Part shown: positions 43,931 to 51,776 of the stretch, piece after piece
Position numbering within the stretch: position 1 is the stretch's first letter
Layout of the letters: each line of letters starts with the position of its first letter
DNA from: Hymenobacter sediminis
GTDB lineage: Bacteria > Bacteroidota > Bacteroidia > Cytophagales > Hymenobacteraceae
Reading direction: 5' to 3'
DNA: 64,000 nucleotides
Assembly: GCF_003231285.1 (NCBI RefSeq)
Contig: NZ_QKNS01000007.1
Location: 1 to 64,000 of the forward strand
The notes under the pieces: model-generated
Told to the model about the DNA's origin: nothing
What the model saw: the letters and a program-made list of their open reading frames with translations, nothing else
Database searches by the model: none
Program-made: the position numbers and the translations under genes

Positions 43931-44255
43931 ATGACGGTTTCGTTTGACTTTCAGAGCCTGAAACAGCAGCTAATGCAGGCTACCCAAGCGGCTTTCCTGG
44001 AAATGCTGGCCCAACACCCTGTCGAAGGATTTTACAGCTTTGCCAGTTCTGGTAACGCTAGTCTGAAGGTGTGCCACCTCAATGCCCATGGCGAAATGCC
44101 TGACGACGCGCCCAAAACATACATGGCACTACCACTGTCCCGCTAAGTGGACCTCCTACCCCAGAGCAGTGGGGCGTATCCCCCTTACACCCAGTACCAG
44201 TGCTTTTTTTAATGAACTAGCCGCTTCGTTCTGCGCATGTATTCGCTTCGTTAAT
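43931..44255 (+). pseudogene. Broken DUF4303 gene (frameshift near 44120-44140)
   Basis: The ATG at 43931 opens a 71-codon frame that starts FDFQSLKQQLMQATQAAF, matching my memory of DUF4303 proteins (about 170-190 residues). It stops at 44146. In the next frame, just before the stop, the DNA reads HCPAKWTSY, like the PAEW motif expected further on in DUF4303. Continuing in that frame gives FFNELAASF, then runs without a stop into the next gene at 44259. A single-base frameshift near 44120-44140 and loss of the end fit best. A sequencing error at the frameshift is possible. Confidence 0.55.
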
Positions 44256-44258
44256 CTT

Positions 44259-44996
44259 ATGACTTCTGAACCTTTGCTTAGTGAGCAGCTCCGCGCCCAA
44301 TTACAGAGCTTACTGCGCACCAAACAGCAATTATTGATAGAGCCGACCAAACAACGCCCTGCCGCCTCACAGCTACTCTCGCATATTGGAGGCGACCCGT
44401 ACTTCGAAGTGGGCGAAACCTGGCCTATCAACCCCGATACGGGCCAGCCCCTGGAGCTGATTTTTCAACTGGTAAACCCCGACGGAACCATGCCCTGGCC
44501 CTTCGAGGCGCAGGTAGTGCAATTTTACCAGAACTATCACTGGGGCGAGCTGCCATTTGACGACGGCGACCCGCGCGATTATAGGTTAAAAGTATACCCC
44601 CGCCTGCGCCCCGAACTGATGGCCCAAGTGCTCCGCCCGGCCGAGCTGCCGACTATAGGCTTCAGCCACATCCGCACCCAGGCCGTGCCGTCCCTACCCG
44701 ACGTTGACGAGCTACCCGACCTGGCTCCTGAACTTCAGATGTTGTGTGAGCAGCTTCGCCCCAAAAACTGGCGTAAGGCCTACCGTCAGGCTGTGACCGA
44801 ACTGTCCGGCGAGCCCGACTTGGGCTCCTGGGTGGGCGGCTACGCGCAGTGGCTGCAAGGGGCCTACCCCACGGGCACATTCTGGCTACAGTTTGATAGC
44901 ACGGAGGACTTCGCCTGGGGCGACTCGGGTCTTCTTTATTTCTGCGTAGATGGCTCCGACCCGGCCACCATTTCTTTCCAACTGCAAAGTTGCTAA
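44259..44996 (+). CDS. DUF1963 (YwqG-like) protein
   Basis: The product is 245 residues from the ATG at 44259; the open frame continues upstream through the broken DUF4303 gene. It has the DUF1963 order: LLSHIGGDPYFEVGETWP near residue 40, ELIFQLVNPDG, HWGELPFDDGD, and a C-terminal AYPTGTFWLQF with FAWGDSGLLYFC. The family is of unknown role and common beside SMI1-type and immunity-type genes. Its TAA shares its last base with the ATG of the next small gene (TAATG). Confidence 0.8.
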   Translation: MTSEPLLSEQLRAQLQSLLRTKQQLLIEPTKQRPAASQLLSHIGGDPYFEVGETWPINPDTGQPLELIFQLVNPDGTMPWPFEAQVVQFYQNYHWGELPFDDGDPRDYRLKVYPRLRPELMAQVLRPAELPTIGFSHIRTQAVPSLPDVDELPDLAPELQMLCEQLRPKNWRKAYRQAVTELSGEPDLGSWVGGYAQWLQGAYPTGTFWLQFDSTEDFAWGDSGLLYFCVDGSDPATISFQLQSC

Positions 44997-45214
44997 TGAC
45001 CAAGCCATTGCTGTTCGGTGGGACCTTGGCTCTAGCTGGCCTGACACTGCCCGCATACAAAACTTACCGCAACCAGTGCTTCTGTTACCGCATCGATTAC
45101 CTAGCCAATTTCAAGCCGCAGCCCGAAACTGAAAATGGCGACGGTCGCGAGTTTGTATCGCCTGACGAGCTAACAACACTGTCGGCTTCGGCTGAGCCGC
45201 TTATGTCCCTTTGA
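44996..45214 (+). CDS. Small unknown protein (72 aa)
   Basis: The ATG at 44996 overlaps the stop of the DUF1963 gene by one base, the typical sign of translational coupling. The product is 72 residues with one hydrophobic N-terminal segment (about 3-18) that could be a signal or anchor, then a Cys-x-Cys and an acidic, Ser-rich end. No family is recognised. Its end is 15 nt from the next start. Confidence 0.5.
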   Translation: MTKPLLFGGTLALAGLTLPAYKTYRNQCFCYRIDYLANFKPQPETENGDGREFVSPDELTTLSASAEPLMSL

Positions 45215-45228
45215 AATTTCATCAGTTT

Positions 45229-46074
45229 ATGAGGAAACCAGCTTGCTTTTACATGGCTGCGCTGCTAAGTAGTTCCGCGTTAGGTCTGTCGGCCTGCCAA
45301 CCTGACCAGCCCACTAGCACAACTACCCGTCAGCAACCGTCAACTACTTCAGTTGCTGAAAATTCCACGGCAAGGGCTACCGCCGATACGCTGCACGTAG
45401 CCGATTCGCTGGGCCACCGGGCGGGTATTTTGCAGCTGCGTGCTAGCACGGAGGCCAATTTTGCCAGGCTACCCGCCGGCCCGCTGCCCACCCGACCCAG
45501 CGACCAGGAAAACCAGTCGAACGTGCCCGATGCCCCACTGCCCGCCGATGGCCGGGTGCAACGCCAGGGCGAACTGCTGGTGCTGCGTCCCACCCAGGGG
45601 CCGACCGTTACGCTTACCCCCGTACCCTCGCCCGACGGGCCGGAGGGCAACGACAATGCCTACTACTACTGGGGCAGCCTACCCCAGGCCCACCAATGGG
45701 TGATTGACGTGGCTACCGATGAGGGTCCGGCCGTGCTGCTGGTGGACCAGCGCACCGGCCGCCGCACCAGTCTGCTGGGCGCGCCCAGCATCTCGCCCGA
45801 TGGGCGCTACCTGCTCAGCGTGTGCGAGGACGTAACCAGCGGCGGCACGCCTACCAACCTCAGCCTTTACCGTTGCGACAGTGCCGCCCCGCAACTCGTC
45901 TGGTCGCGTGACTTGTCGGCCTGGGGGCCGCGGGCCGCCCGCTGGCGCGATGCCCGCCACGTGGTGTTGCAGCAAGCACACGCCGACCCCGACCCGAACT
46001 CGGACGTAGCTGAGGCTGCCAGCCGGGTGCGCCTCACGTACGCTGAGTTGGAACTTCCTACGCAGCATAACTAA
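45229..46074 (+). CDS. Lipoprotein, unknown function
   Basis: The product is 281 residues from the ATG at 45229; a TTG six codons earlier is less likely. The lipobox LSAC gives a lipidated Cys at about residue 23. After a Thr/Ser/Gln-rich linker there is a beta-rich domain with WVIDVATDEGPAVLLVDQRTGR and SISPDGRYLLSVCED, like single blades of a WD/TolB-type propeller. A complete propeller does not fit the length. It is probably bound to the periplasmic side of a membrane. It is 24 nt from the next lipoprotein gene. Confidence 0.6.
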   Translation: MRKPACFYMAALLSSSALGLSACQPDQPTSTTTRQQPSTTSVAENSTARATADTLHVADSLGHRAGILQLRASTEANFARLPAGPLPTRPSDQENQSNVPDAPLPADGRVQRQGELLVLRPTQGPTVTLTPVPSPDGPEGNDNAYYYWGSLPQAHQWVIDVATDEGPAVLLVDQRTGRRTSLLGAPSISPDGRYLLSVCEDVTSGGTPTNLSLYRCDSAAPQLVWSRDLSAWGPRAARWRDARHVVLQQAHADPDPNSDVAEAASRVRLTYAELELPTQHN

Positions 46075-46097
46075 ACTTGCTTCCGATTTCCTTTCCA

Positions 46098-46664
46098 ATG
46101 ATTCGCTTATCTACCTGCTCTGTTCTGCTGCTGGCTGCCCTAGGAGCCTGTACTGAGACCACCGACCAATCTGCCCAAAAACCGGCTACTGCCCCTCCGC
46201 CTACCTCCCCTGCCGCACCGCGTGCTACCCTGCAAACAGCCTCGTACGCCGGCGAATACAACTGGGGCGATACGACGCGGGAGCAGGCCGGCGGTACGCT
46301 CCTGGTGTACCCCGAAACTGACTCTACGGTGCTGCTGTCGCTGGATGTGAGCAACGGGCCGCCTTCTTTTAACCTAGGTCAGTTGTATCGGCGAGCGGTG
46401 GTGCGTGGGGGCGTAGGCCGGTGCTCGTTTAAGGAAGATTACGACTCCCTAGGTTGCCGCCTGCGCCTAGTCTTTGCCCCCGAACAGGTTGTGATTGAAA
46501 CCGAGCAGGGCTACGACGAATGCGGATTTGGTCATAGCGTGTCGGCCGATGAAACTTATCGTCGCACCAGCTCGGCGGTACCACAGCAGTTTGTCAATGC
46601 CGAAGGTACTAAGATCAGCTTCAAGACTACCTCTCCCGAGCAGTATAACTCCTCCGACCAGTAA
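46098..46664 (+). CDS. Lipoprotein, unknown function
   Basis: The product is 188 residues from the ATG at 46098; a TTG seven codons before is rejected since the signal starts MIRLSTCSV. Lipobox LGAC, Cys about 18. A Pro/Ala/Thr linker is followed by a compact beta-rich domain with TLLVYPETDSTVLLSLDVSNG and Cys pairs that may form disulfides (GRCSFKED, GCRLRL, ECGFG). It resembles no family I can name. It is the last gene of the + strand run; a hairpin follows. Confidence 0.6.
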   Translation: MIRLSTCSVLLLAALGACTETTDQSAQKPATAPPPTSPAAPRATLQTASYAGEYNWGDTTREQAGGTLLVYPETDSTVLLSLDVSNGPPSFNLGQLYRRAVVRGGVGRCSFKEDYDSLGCRLRLVFAPEQVVIETEQGYDECGFGHSVSADETYRRTSSAVPQQFVNAEGTKISFKTTSPEQYNSSDQ

Positions 46665-46743
46665 CACGCTGATTATTTTACAGATGCACCCATCGCACTT
46701 CATATCCGAGTGCGTAACGGCCAACTTGGACTACCTTTCAGCA

Positions 46744-46806
46744 AGATGCCGCGAAAGCAAAACCTACCCCCTGTGAAGGGCAGAAGGTCCTGCTTTCGCG
46801 GCATCT
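46744..46806. terminator. Long hairpin between convergent transcripts
   Basis: AGATGCCGCGAAAGCA (46744-46759) pairs perfectly with TGCTTTCGCGGCATCT (46791-46806) around a 31-nt loop. It lies between the last + strand lipoprotein and the end of the mannan operon on the minus strand and may end both. Confidence 0.7.
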
Positions 46807-46897
46807 GTATTTGCACCTGATACTATCCGGAGTTCGGAAGTAGCAAGTCTGCGCTCATGCACACTGCTGAGCTTTCATCATAAAGCCAGCAGTAGCT

Positions 46898-49273
46898 CTA
46901 CTGCACTGATGGTGGCGGGGTCTTGGTACCCCAGGCTTTGTTGGGCTGAGGTCCCATCGTGAATACAAGTCGTCCGCCCTTCATTAGTTCATCACGGTAA
47001 AGCCAGCAATTGGTGAGTGGTTTACCATTTAGCTCCGCCGATTGCACGTACACGTTTTGCTTGGAGGTGTTCTTGGCTTCGATTACCAGCTTCTTCTGGT
47101 TGCCCAACTGAATGGTGGACTTGCTGAAAATCGGGCTACCCAACTCAATGATAGGCCGGGCATCGGTGAAGCCCTTCACATCAAACAAGCCTAGCGCAGT
47201 AATTACGTACCAAGAACCCAGCTGCCCTTGGTCCTCATCCTGGCCGTAGCCATACCCGTGAATGGGCTCGGTGCCGTAGAACTCGTCGCAGATCTGGCGG
47301 GTCCACTTCTGCGTCAGCCAGGGCTGGCCTGAGAAGTTGAACAGCCAGCTGATGTGCAGGCACGGTTGGTTGCCGTGGTTGTAGATAGCGTTAACGCCGG
47401 CGAAGGCATCTATCTCTTTGCCGCCCCCGAAGCCCGTTTTGGCCGAGGCCGTAAAGATGCTGTCGAGGCGGTTGTTAAACTTATCACGCCCTAGGGCCGC
47501 AATAAGCCCGGCAGGGTTCTGAGGTACGTAGAAGGTGTACTGCATGGCATTGCCTTCCTGAAAACCGCGCCACGGCTCAAAGGGCTTGAAGTTGCTTGCG
47601 AAGGTGCCATCGGCCAACTTAGGCTGCATAAGCTTATTCTGCGGGTTCAGAATGGCTTTCCAACCATTGGACAGCTTAAGTAGCTGCTCATAATCGGCTT
47701 TTTTGCCTAGCGACTTCGCCATTTGCGCAGCAGCAAAGGCGCTGTAGCTGTATTCCAGGGTATGCGAGTTGGAGAAGTAGGCGCCAGTCGAATCCGTCTT
47801 GAACCATACTCCTTTATCTTCCTTGTAGCCTTCTTTGAAAGGCACGTAGCCGTATTGGGTAAAGGCTTTCACGTCCATTTTACCTGAGCCAAATGGGCGG
47901 TTGCGGTAGTCTAGCTCGTTAGCGCGGACGGCTTGGTAAGCCAGGTTCACATCGTAGTTGCGGATACCTGCTTGGTAGGCAGCCGCCACGGCTAGCCCCA
48001 CAAAGTTGGTGCCTACCCCCGAAACGTATTGGCTGTTCGCCAAGCCGTCGCCAAACCAGCCCCGGTCGCGGTACACTTGCAGTTGGGTGTTCACGAAGTT
48101 GCCGTACCACTCGGGGTAGGACAGTGCCCATAGCTGCGTCAGATTCCAATAACCGCCCCAGATAGCATCGGTGTTAATGAACTCGGGCTTAGGTCCAGGG
48201 CCGCTGGCCACCAGCTTGCCTACTTGGCCGGCGTGGCGGGGGTAGTCGCCGTTCACGTCGCTGGCAACGCCGCGCCCCAGCAGGGCATGAAACAGGCCGG
48301 TATAGAACTTGGTCTTGTTTTGCTCATCGGGGCCTTCCACCGTGATTTTGCCCAGCTCGCGCTGCCAGGTAGACTGCGCGGCGGTGCGGGCCTGGTCGAA
48401 GGTAAGGCTACGAGCTTCAGCTAACAGGTTAGCCTTGGCATTGGCAATAGAAGTGTACGAAAGGCCGACCTTCAGCTCAATCTTTTCCTGAGCGGTGGTT
48501 TGGTAATTGAGAAATAAGCCTGCGCCCTTACCCGTAGCCGATTTCGTATTGGGCTGGGTTCCTGCGGTAGTGAAGGCCCCCACGCTGGCGGGCGCCTTGC
48601 TGATTTCCCCAAAGAAATACATGTTCACCTTGCCGGCGGGGTCATACGTCTTTACGTACTTGGGGTAGGTACTCACGAAGCCCTCTACGTGCGTGGCGTC
48701 CACCATCCGGATGCTAGCGTCGGTCACTTCCCCACTCTCGCCCTGCGTATTGCCAATGTCGAGAATAAGGTGAGCTTGGTCGTTCTTAGGGAAAGTGTAG
48801 CGGTGAAATCCTACCCGCTTGGTTGCCGTCAGTTCAGCGGTGATGCCATAGTCGTCGAGCAGCACACGGTAGTAACCTGGCTCGGCCACCTGATTTTTAC
48901 GGTCGAAACGCGAGCGGTAACCAGTAGCGGGGCCCTCTAGGTCGCCGGGCTTCACGCGCAGCTCGCCCGTGGTGGGCATAAAACTTACGCCGCCTACCTG
49001 CCACTCGTGAAAGTGTACAAACCCCTCGATGGAGTTCTGACGGGTGTCATACCCTACTGCTTCCCAGCCGGACGCGTTGCCGTAGTGGCCGTTGGTGGAG
49101 GGCGCCAGCTTGGCCATGCCGTAGGGCACAGCCGCCGGGGTGTAGAAAAACCACCGGCTGTGCGCCGTGCCAATGTTAGGGTTTACGTACTTGAGCACAT
49201 TCTGCGCCCGGGCTTCAGCTCCCGTTAACAGCAATACCAGGGGCAGCACGCCGCCCACAAAAGACACTTTCAT
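46898..49273 (-). CDS. GH92 alpha-mannosidase
   Basis: This 791-residue exported enzyme (signal peptide about 1-23, ending ARAQ) has the GH92 order: N-terminal beta domain with YVNPNIGTAHSR, the helical barrel with the general-acid motif FQEGNAMQY, HGNQPCLHISWLFN, and the GQDEDQGQLGSWYV catalytic-base region. GH92 enzymes are calcium-dependent exo-alpha-mannosidases that free mannose from mannans or N-glycans in the periplasm. Compared with the common GNEP and GNDDxG motifs, the corresponding sites are GNQP and a DED-QG, so it belongs to a variant subgroup. It is the last gene of the SusC-SusD-SusE-GH76-GH92 operon and follows GH76 across 136 nt with hairpins. Confidence 0.9.
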   Translation of the reverse strand: MKVSFVGGVLPLVLLLTGAEARAQNVLKYVNPNIGTAHSRWFFYTPAAVPYGMAKLAPSTNGHYGNASGWEAVGYDTRQNSIEGFVHFHEWQVGGVSFMPTTGELRVKPGDLEGPATGYRSRFDRKNQVAEPGYYRVLLDDYGITAELTATKRVGFHRYTFPKNDQAHLILDIGNTQGESGEVTDASIRMVDATHVEGFVSTYPKYVKTYDPAGKVNMYFFGEISKAPASVGAFTTAGTQPNTKSATGKGAGLFLNYQTTAQEKIELKVGLSYTSIANAKANLLAEARSLTFDQARTAAQSTWQRELGKITVEGPDEQNKTKFYTGLFHALLGRGVASDVNGDYPRHAGQVGKLVASGPGPKPEFINTDAIWGGYWNLTQLWALSYPEWYGNFVNTQLQVYRDRGWFGDGLANSQYVSGVGTNFVGLAVAAAYQAGIRNYDVNLAYQAVRANELDYRNRPFGSGKMDVKAFTQYGYVPFKEGYKEDKGVWFKTDSTGAYFSNSHTLEYSYSAFAAAQMAKSLGKKADYEQLLKLSNGWKAILNPQNKLMQPKLADGTFASNFKPFEPWRGFQEGNAMQYTFYVPQNPAGLIAALGRDKFNNRLDSIFTASAKTGFGGGKEIDAFAGVNAIYNHGNQPCLHISWLFNFSGQPWLTQKWTRQICDEFYGTEPIHGYGYGQDEDQGQLGSWYVITALGLFDVKGFTDARPIIELGSPIFSKSTIQLGNQKKLVIEAKNTSKQNVYVQSAELNGKPLTNCWLYRDELMKGGRLVFTMGPQPNKAWGTKTPPPSVQ

Positions 49274-49309
49274 ACCAAAATTTTAAGAGTGGTAGGCGCT
49301 GGCAAAAGG

Positions 49310-49371
49310 TCCGCGCCCGGCTCCCACTACCGGACGCGGACGAACCAGGCCGCGCCCCACAGCGCGGCCTG
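49310..49371 (-). other. Hairpins in the GH76-GH92 intercistronic gap
   Basis: Two inverted repeats lie in the 136-nt gap: GTCCGCG/CGCGGAC (49310-49316 with 49335-49341) and CAGGCCGCGC/GCGCGGCCTG (49346-49355 with 49362-49371). No T-run follows on the minus strand. They could be a partial terminator or an RNA stabiliser that sets the GH92 level. Confidence 0.45.
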
Positions 49372-49409
49372 ACTGCTTTTGCCGCCAGCATAGAACTCGG
49401 GACTTTTAC

Positions 49410-50558
49410 CTACAAGAGCTTGCGGGCCTGCAGGTCGGCCATCACCTCAAACATCATTACCCCACTCAGTTGCGTCGAGCCGTCCACGGTTCCGCCCGGC
49501 TGGGTCGTCCAGCTGGTATTGAACAGATATTGAGGCCGGCGCATGCCTTGCTTGTACAAGCTCTCGCCGTTGAACTTGAGAAACGACACGTACCGGGCGC
49601 GCGTAGCAGCGGGCACAGCGGGCTCGGTGGCCAGCAGCGACAGGTAACGCACGAGTATGCCTTTGAACAACCCTCCATCCATGCCCCCTTCGTCGCGCAG
49701 AATCCCCCCGGGGGAGAGCTGGCTGTCATTGACTACGTAGCCTGCCGTGCGGTTGGCATCGTCGAGGTAGGTGCTTTGCTGGGTTGCGTGGTACAGCTCC
49801 AAGCCTGCCCCCAGAAACACACCCTGGTTGTAGGTAAAGCGCCAGTCTCGGTCTATCTGTCCGTTGCCCTGGCGATTTATCCCATCCCAGACGGCGCCTG
49901 TAGTAGGATCGACCAAGGTCTTTTTCTGCCACTCGTAAATCTTGGTTGCCCAGGCCAGGTCGTCGGGGTTGCGGTCGAGTTGGTAGAGGCGAGCGGCCAG
50001 AATGGCCACCGGAGCGTTGGCCGGAGTATTCTTGTAGTCGAGCTGGTCCTTATTCCACGCAATGCCACCGCCTTGGCTAGTACTCCAGCCATTCTTGAGG
50101 TCGGCCCAGAGCAGCAGGGCTGTGGCTTTGTACGACTGGTCCTTCGTGACCTGGAAAGCGCGCAGGTTAGCCAGCGCGTGCCAGGCCATATCGTCATAGA
50201 ACGTGTTCAGGTACGTATTGCCATTCTGCTTTTTGGCCCCCTGCTGAAGCTGCTGCATCTTGGTGATGTAGTCTTGGGCACTGGTGCGCTGGTAGCCATC
50301 AAGCAGCACATCGAGGCCGTGGGCCTGCCACCAGTAATGAAATCTCGTCTTTCCGAGATTGTCTTGCTGGTAATACTGGTTTGCCCAGAAGTACTGATGG
50401 AGAGCCGTCTGCGCCGAATCGGCGCGGGCGTTCCAGTTGGCCGTCGTTACCTCTGGCTTTGGGGCCGGAGGGGTAATCATATCATCGACGGGCTCGTTGC
50501 AGGCGGCTAGGAGCAGCAACCCTAGCAGCAGGCGGGCATGGCCTCGGAGGAAAAGCAT
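49410..50558 (-). CDS. GH76 endo-alpha-1,6-mannanase
   Basis: This 382-residue lipoprotein (lipobox LAAC, Cys about 20) has an (alpha/alpha)6-barrel pattern. The two catalytic Asp residues of GH76 stand in TFYDDMAWHAL (Asp122-Asp123). Other family parts are the WADLKNGWSTSQGGGIAWNKDQ and YNQGVFLGAGLELY segments. GH76 enzymes cut the alpha-1,6-mannan backbone. As a lipoprotein in a Sus operon, it probably sits on the cell surface or in the periplasm and shortens the mannan before import. It is 39 nt after the SusE-like gene, same transcript. Confidence 0.93.
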   Translation of the reverse strand: MLFLRGHARLLLGLLLLAACNEPVDDMITPPAPKPEVTTANWNARADSAQTALHQYFWANQYYQQDNLGKTRFHYWWQAHGLDVLLDGYQRTSAQDYITKMQQLQQGAKKQNGNTYLNTFYDDMAWHALANLRAFQVTKDQSYKATALLLWADLKNGWSTSQGGGIAWNKDQLDYKNTPANAPVAILAARLYQLDRNPDDLAWATKIYEWQKKTLVDPTTGAVWDGINRQGNGQIDRDWRFTYNQGVFLGAGLELYHATQQSTYLDDANRTAGYVVNDSQLSPGGILRDEGGMDGGLFKGILVRYLSLLATEPAVPAATRARYVSFLKFNGESLYKQGMRRPQYLFNTSWTTQPGGTVDGSTQLSGVMMFEVMADLQARKLL

Positions 50559-50597
50559 AGAATTGTAAGTAAAACCTTGAAAAAGGCGCTTATCACC

Positions 50598-51734
50598 TTA
50601 GCGCACAGTCACCTGGTGGGTGTAGGCAGCAGGCTGCATCATAACCATGATATCCACGCTCTTCCGGTCTGCCGTTCCGATAAACTTGAAGGTGTTGTTC
50701 CACTGATTATCGGCTACCGGAACCAGGTTATAGTAGGCCGCGGCCGTGGTAGCCGTAGGCGGCGTATTGTCGGTATTGGTGCTACCATACTGCCGGGCCG
50801 TCACGGTGCCCGCCATATCTTTTTCAGAGAAGATGAATTTGTAACGCTCGTCGCGGCCCCAGTCAAACTGGAAGAACTCGATGGGTGTGTTTTCGACTTT
50901 CCATACCCCTTTGCCTACGTAGGGTAGGGTTACCGTTACCTTATTCTGAGCCGAAATCCACAGGCCTACCGATTGAATCTCGGTGAGGATAGCTGAGCCA
51001 TTGTTGAAATCGAGGGTAATGCGGTACACCGCGGGTGCCATAGCGGGGCTGGTGGCGTCGTTACCTTGCAGCAGTTTGTTGCCGTTGATGTAGTAGGCCG
51101 TGGGCGTTCCAGTGGTCTGGTCCACCATTTTTACTTCGCCGGGCGAGAGTTTGGTATATAGCTCAAACACGCCTGCCGAAACGCGCTTGAAGGGCATGGC
51201 CTCGCTGAGCGTGGCCCCTGCCTCGGTGCCAGAACCCGTCAGGTACAGGTTACCGGGGATAACAGAGAAGCCTGCGGGGCGCTCTACCGTCATGGTGCGT
51301 GCAGCAGCGGCAGCCATTACGTTCAGACCTTTGGAGGCATTCACCGTCCACTTCAACTTGCCTTGTGCCTGAGCAGGAATACCGGCCAGATTAGCAATTT
51401 TGTTCAGGTCCCCGTGGCTCAGCACCAGCTTGGTGTCCAGGCCGTTCGTTCCGGATACTACGCTATAAACGGGTGCAGAGAAGTTACCTCCCTCTTTGTC
51501 AAATAGCACCTCGTAAAGAACTACCGTGCCATCTGCAGCGCGGGCTTGGCCCCACTCAAAAGTCACGGCCGCGTTTGAGGGCGGATCGAGTTTGATAACG
51601 GCATTGTCGGCGGGCGAAATGTAGTTGGCTACTGGCGTAATAGTCTCGTCGAGTTCTTTGTCATCCTTTTTGCAGCCGGTGAGCAGACTCACGAGCAACA
51701 GCAGCAGCAGCAGAGGGTGGGAATATTGTTTCAT
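50598..51734 (-). CDS. SusE/SusF-like outer-membrane lipoprotein
   Basis: This 378-residue protein has a lipoprotein signal (lipobox LTGC, Cys about 21) and a SusE N-terminal Ig-like domain (about 35-145; NYISPADNAVIKLDPPSNAA). Two starch-binding-like beta domains follow (about 155-260 and 265-375; LYLTGSGTEAG, then WKVENTPIEFFQFDWGRDERYKF). SusE/F proteins bind glycans at the cell surface. Aromatic residues in the second and third domains are plausible sugar contacts. It lies between SusD and GH76, as in many mannan loci. Confidence 0.88.
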   Translation of the reverse strand: MKQYSHPLLLLLLLVSLLTGCKKDDKELDETITPVANYISPADNAVIKLDPPSNAAVTFEWGQARAADGTVVLYEVLFDKEGGNFSAPVYSVVSGTNGLDTKLVLSHGDLNKIANLAGIPAQAQGKLKWTVNASKGLNVMAAAAARTMTVERPAGFSVIPGNLYLTGSGTEAGATLSEAMPFKRVSAGVFELYTKLSPGEVKMVDQTTGTPTAYYINGNKLLQGNDATSPAMAPAVYRITLDFNNGSAILTEIQSVGLWISAQNKVTVTLPYVGKGVWKVENTPIEFFQFDWGRDERYKFIFSEKDMAGTVTARQYGSTNTDNTPPTATTAAAYYNLVPVADNQWNNTFKFIGTADRKSVDIMVMMQPAAYTHQVTVR

Positions 51735-51776
51735 GATTTATAGAGCAAGGAAGTGTGGGAAAACAGATGGGAAGGG

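Noticed and set aside
49470..50510. 346-codon plus-strand frame opposite the GH76 gene
   Set aside because: Antisense shadow of a protein with intact catalytic Asp pair and lipobox; no start signal or domain of its own.
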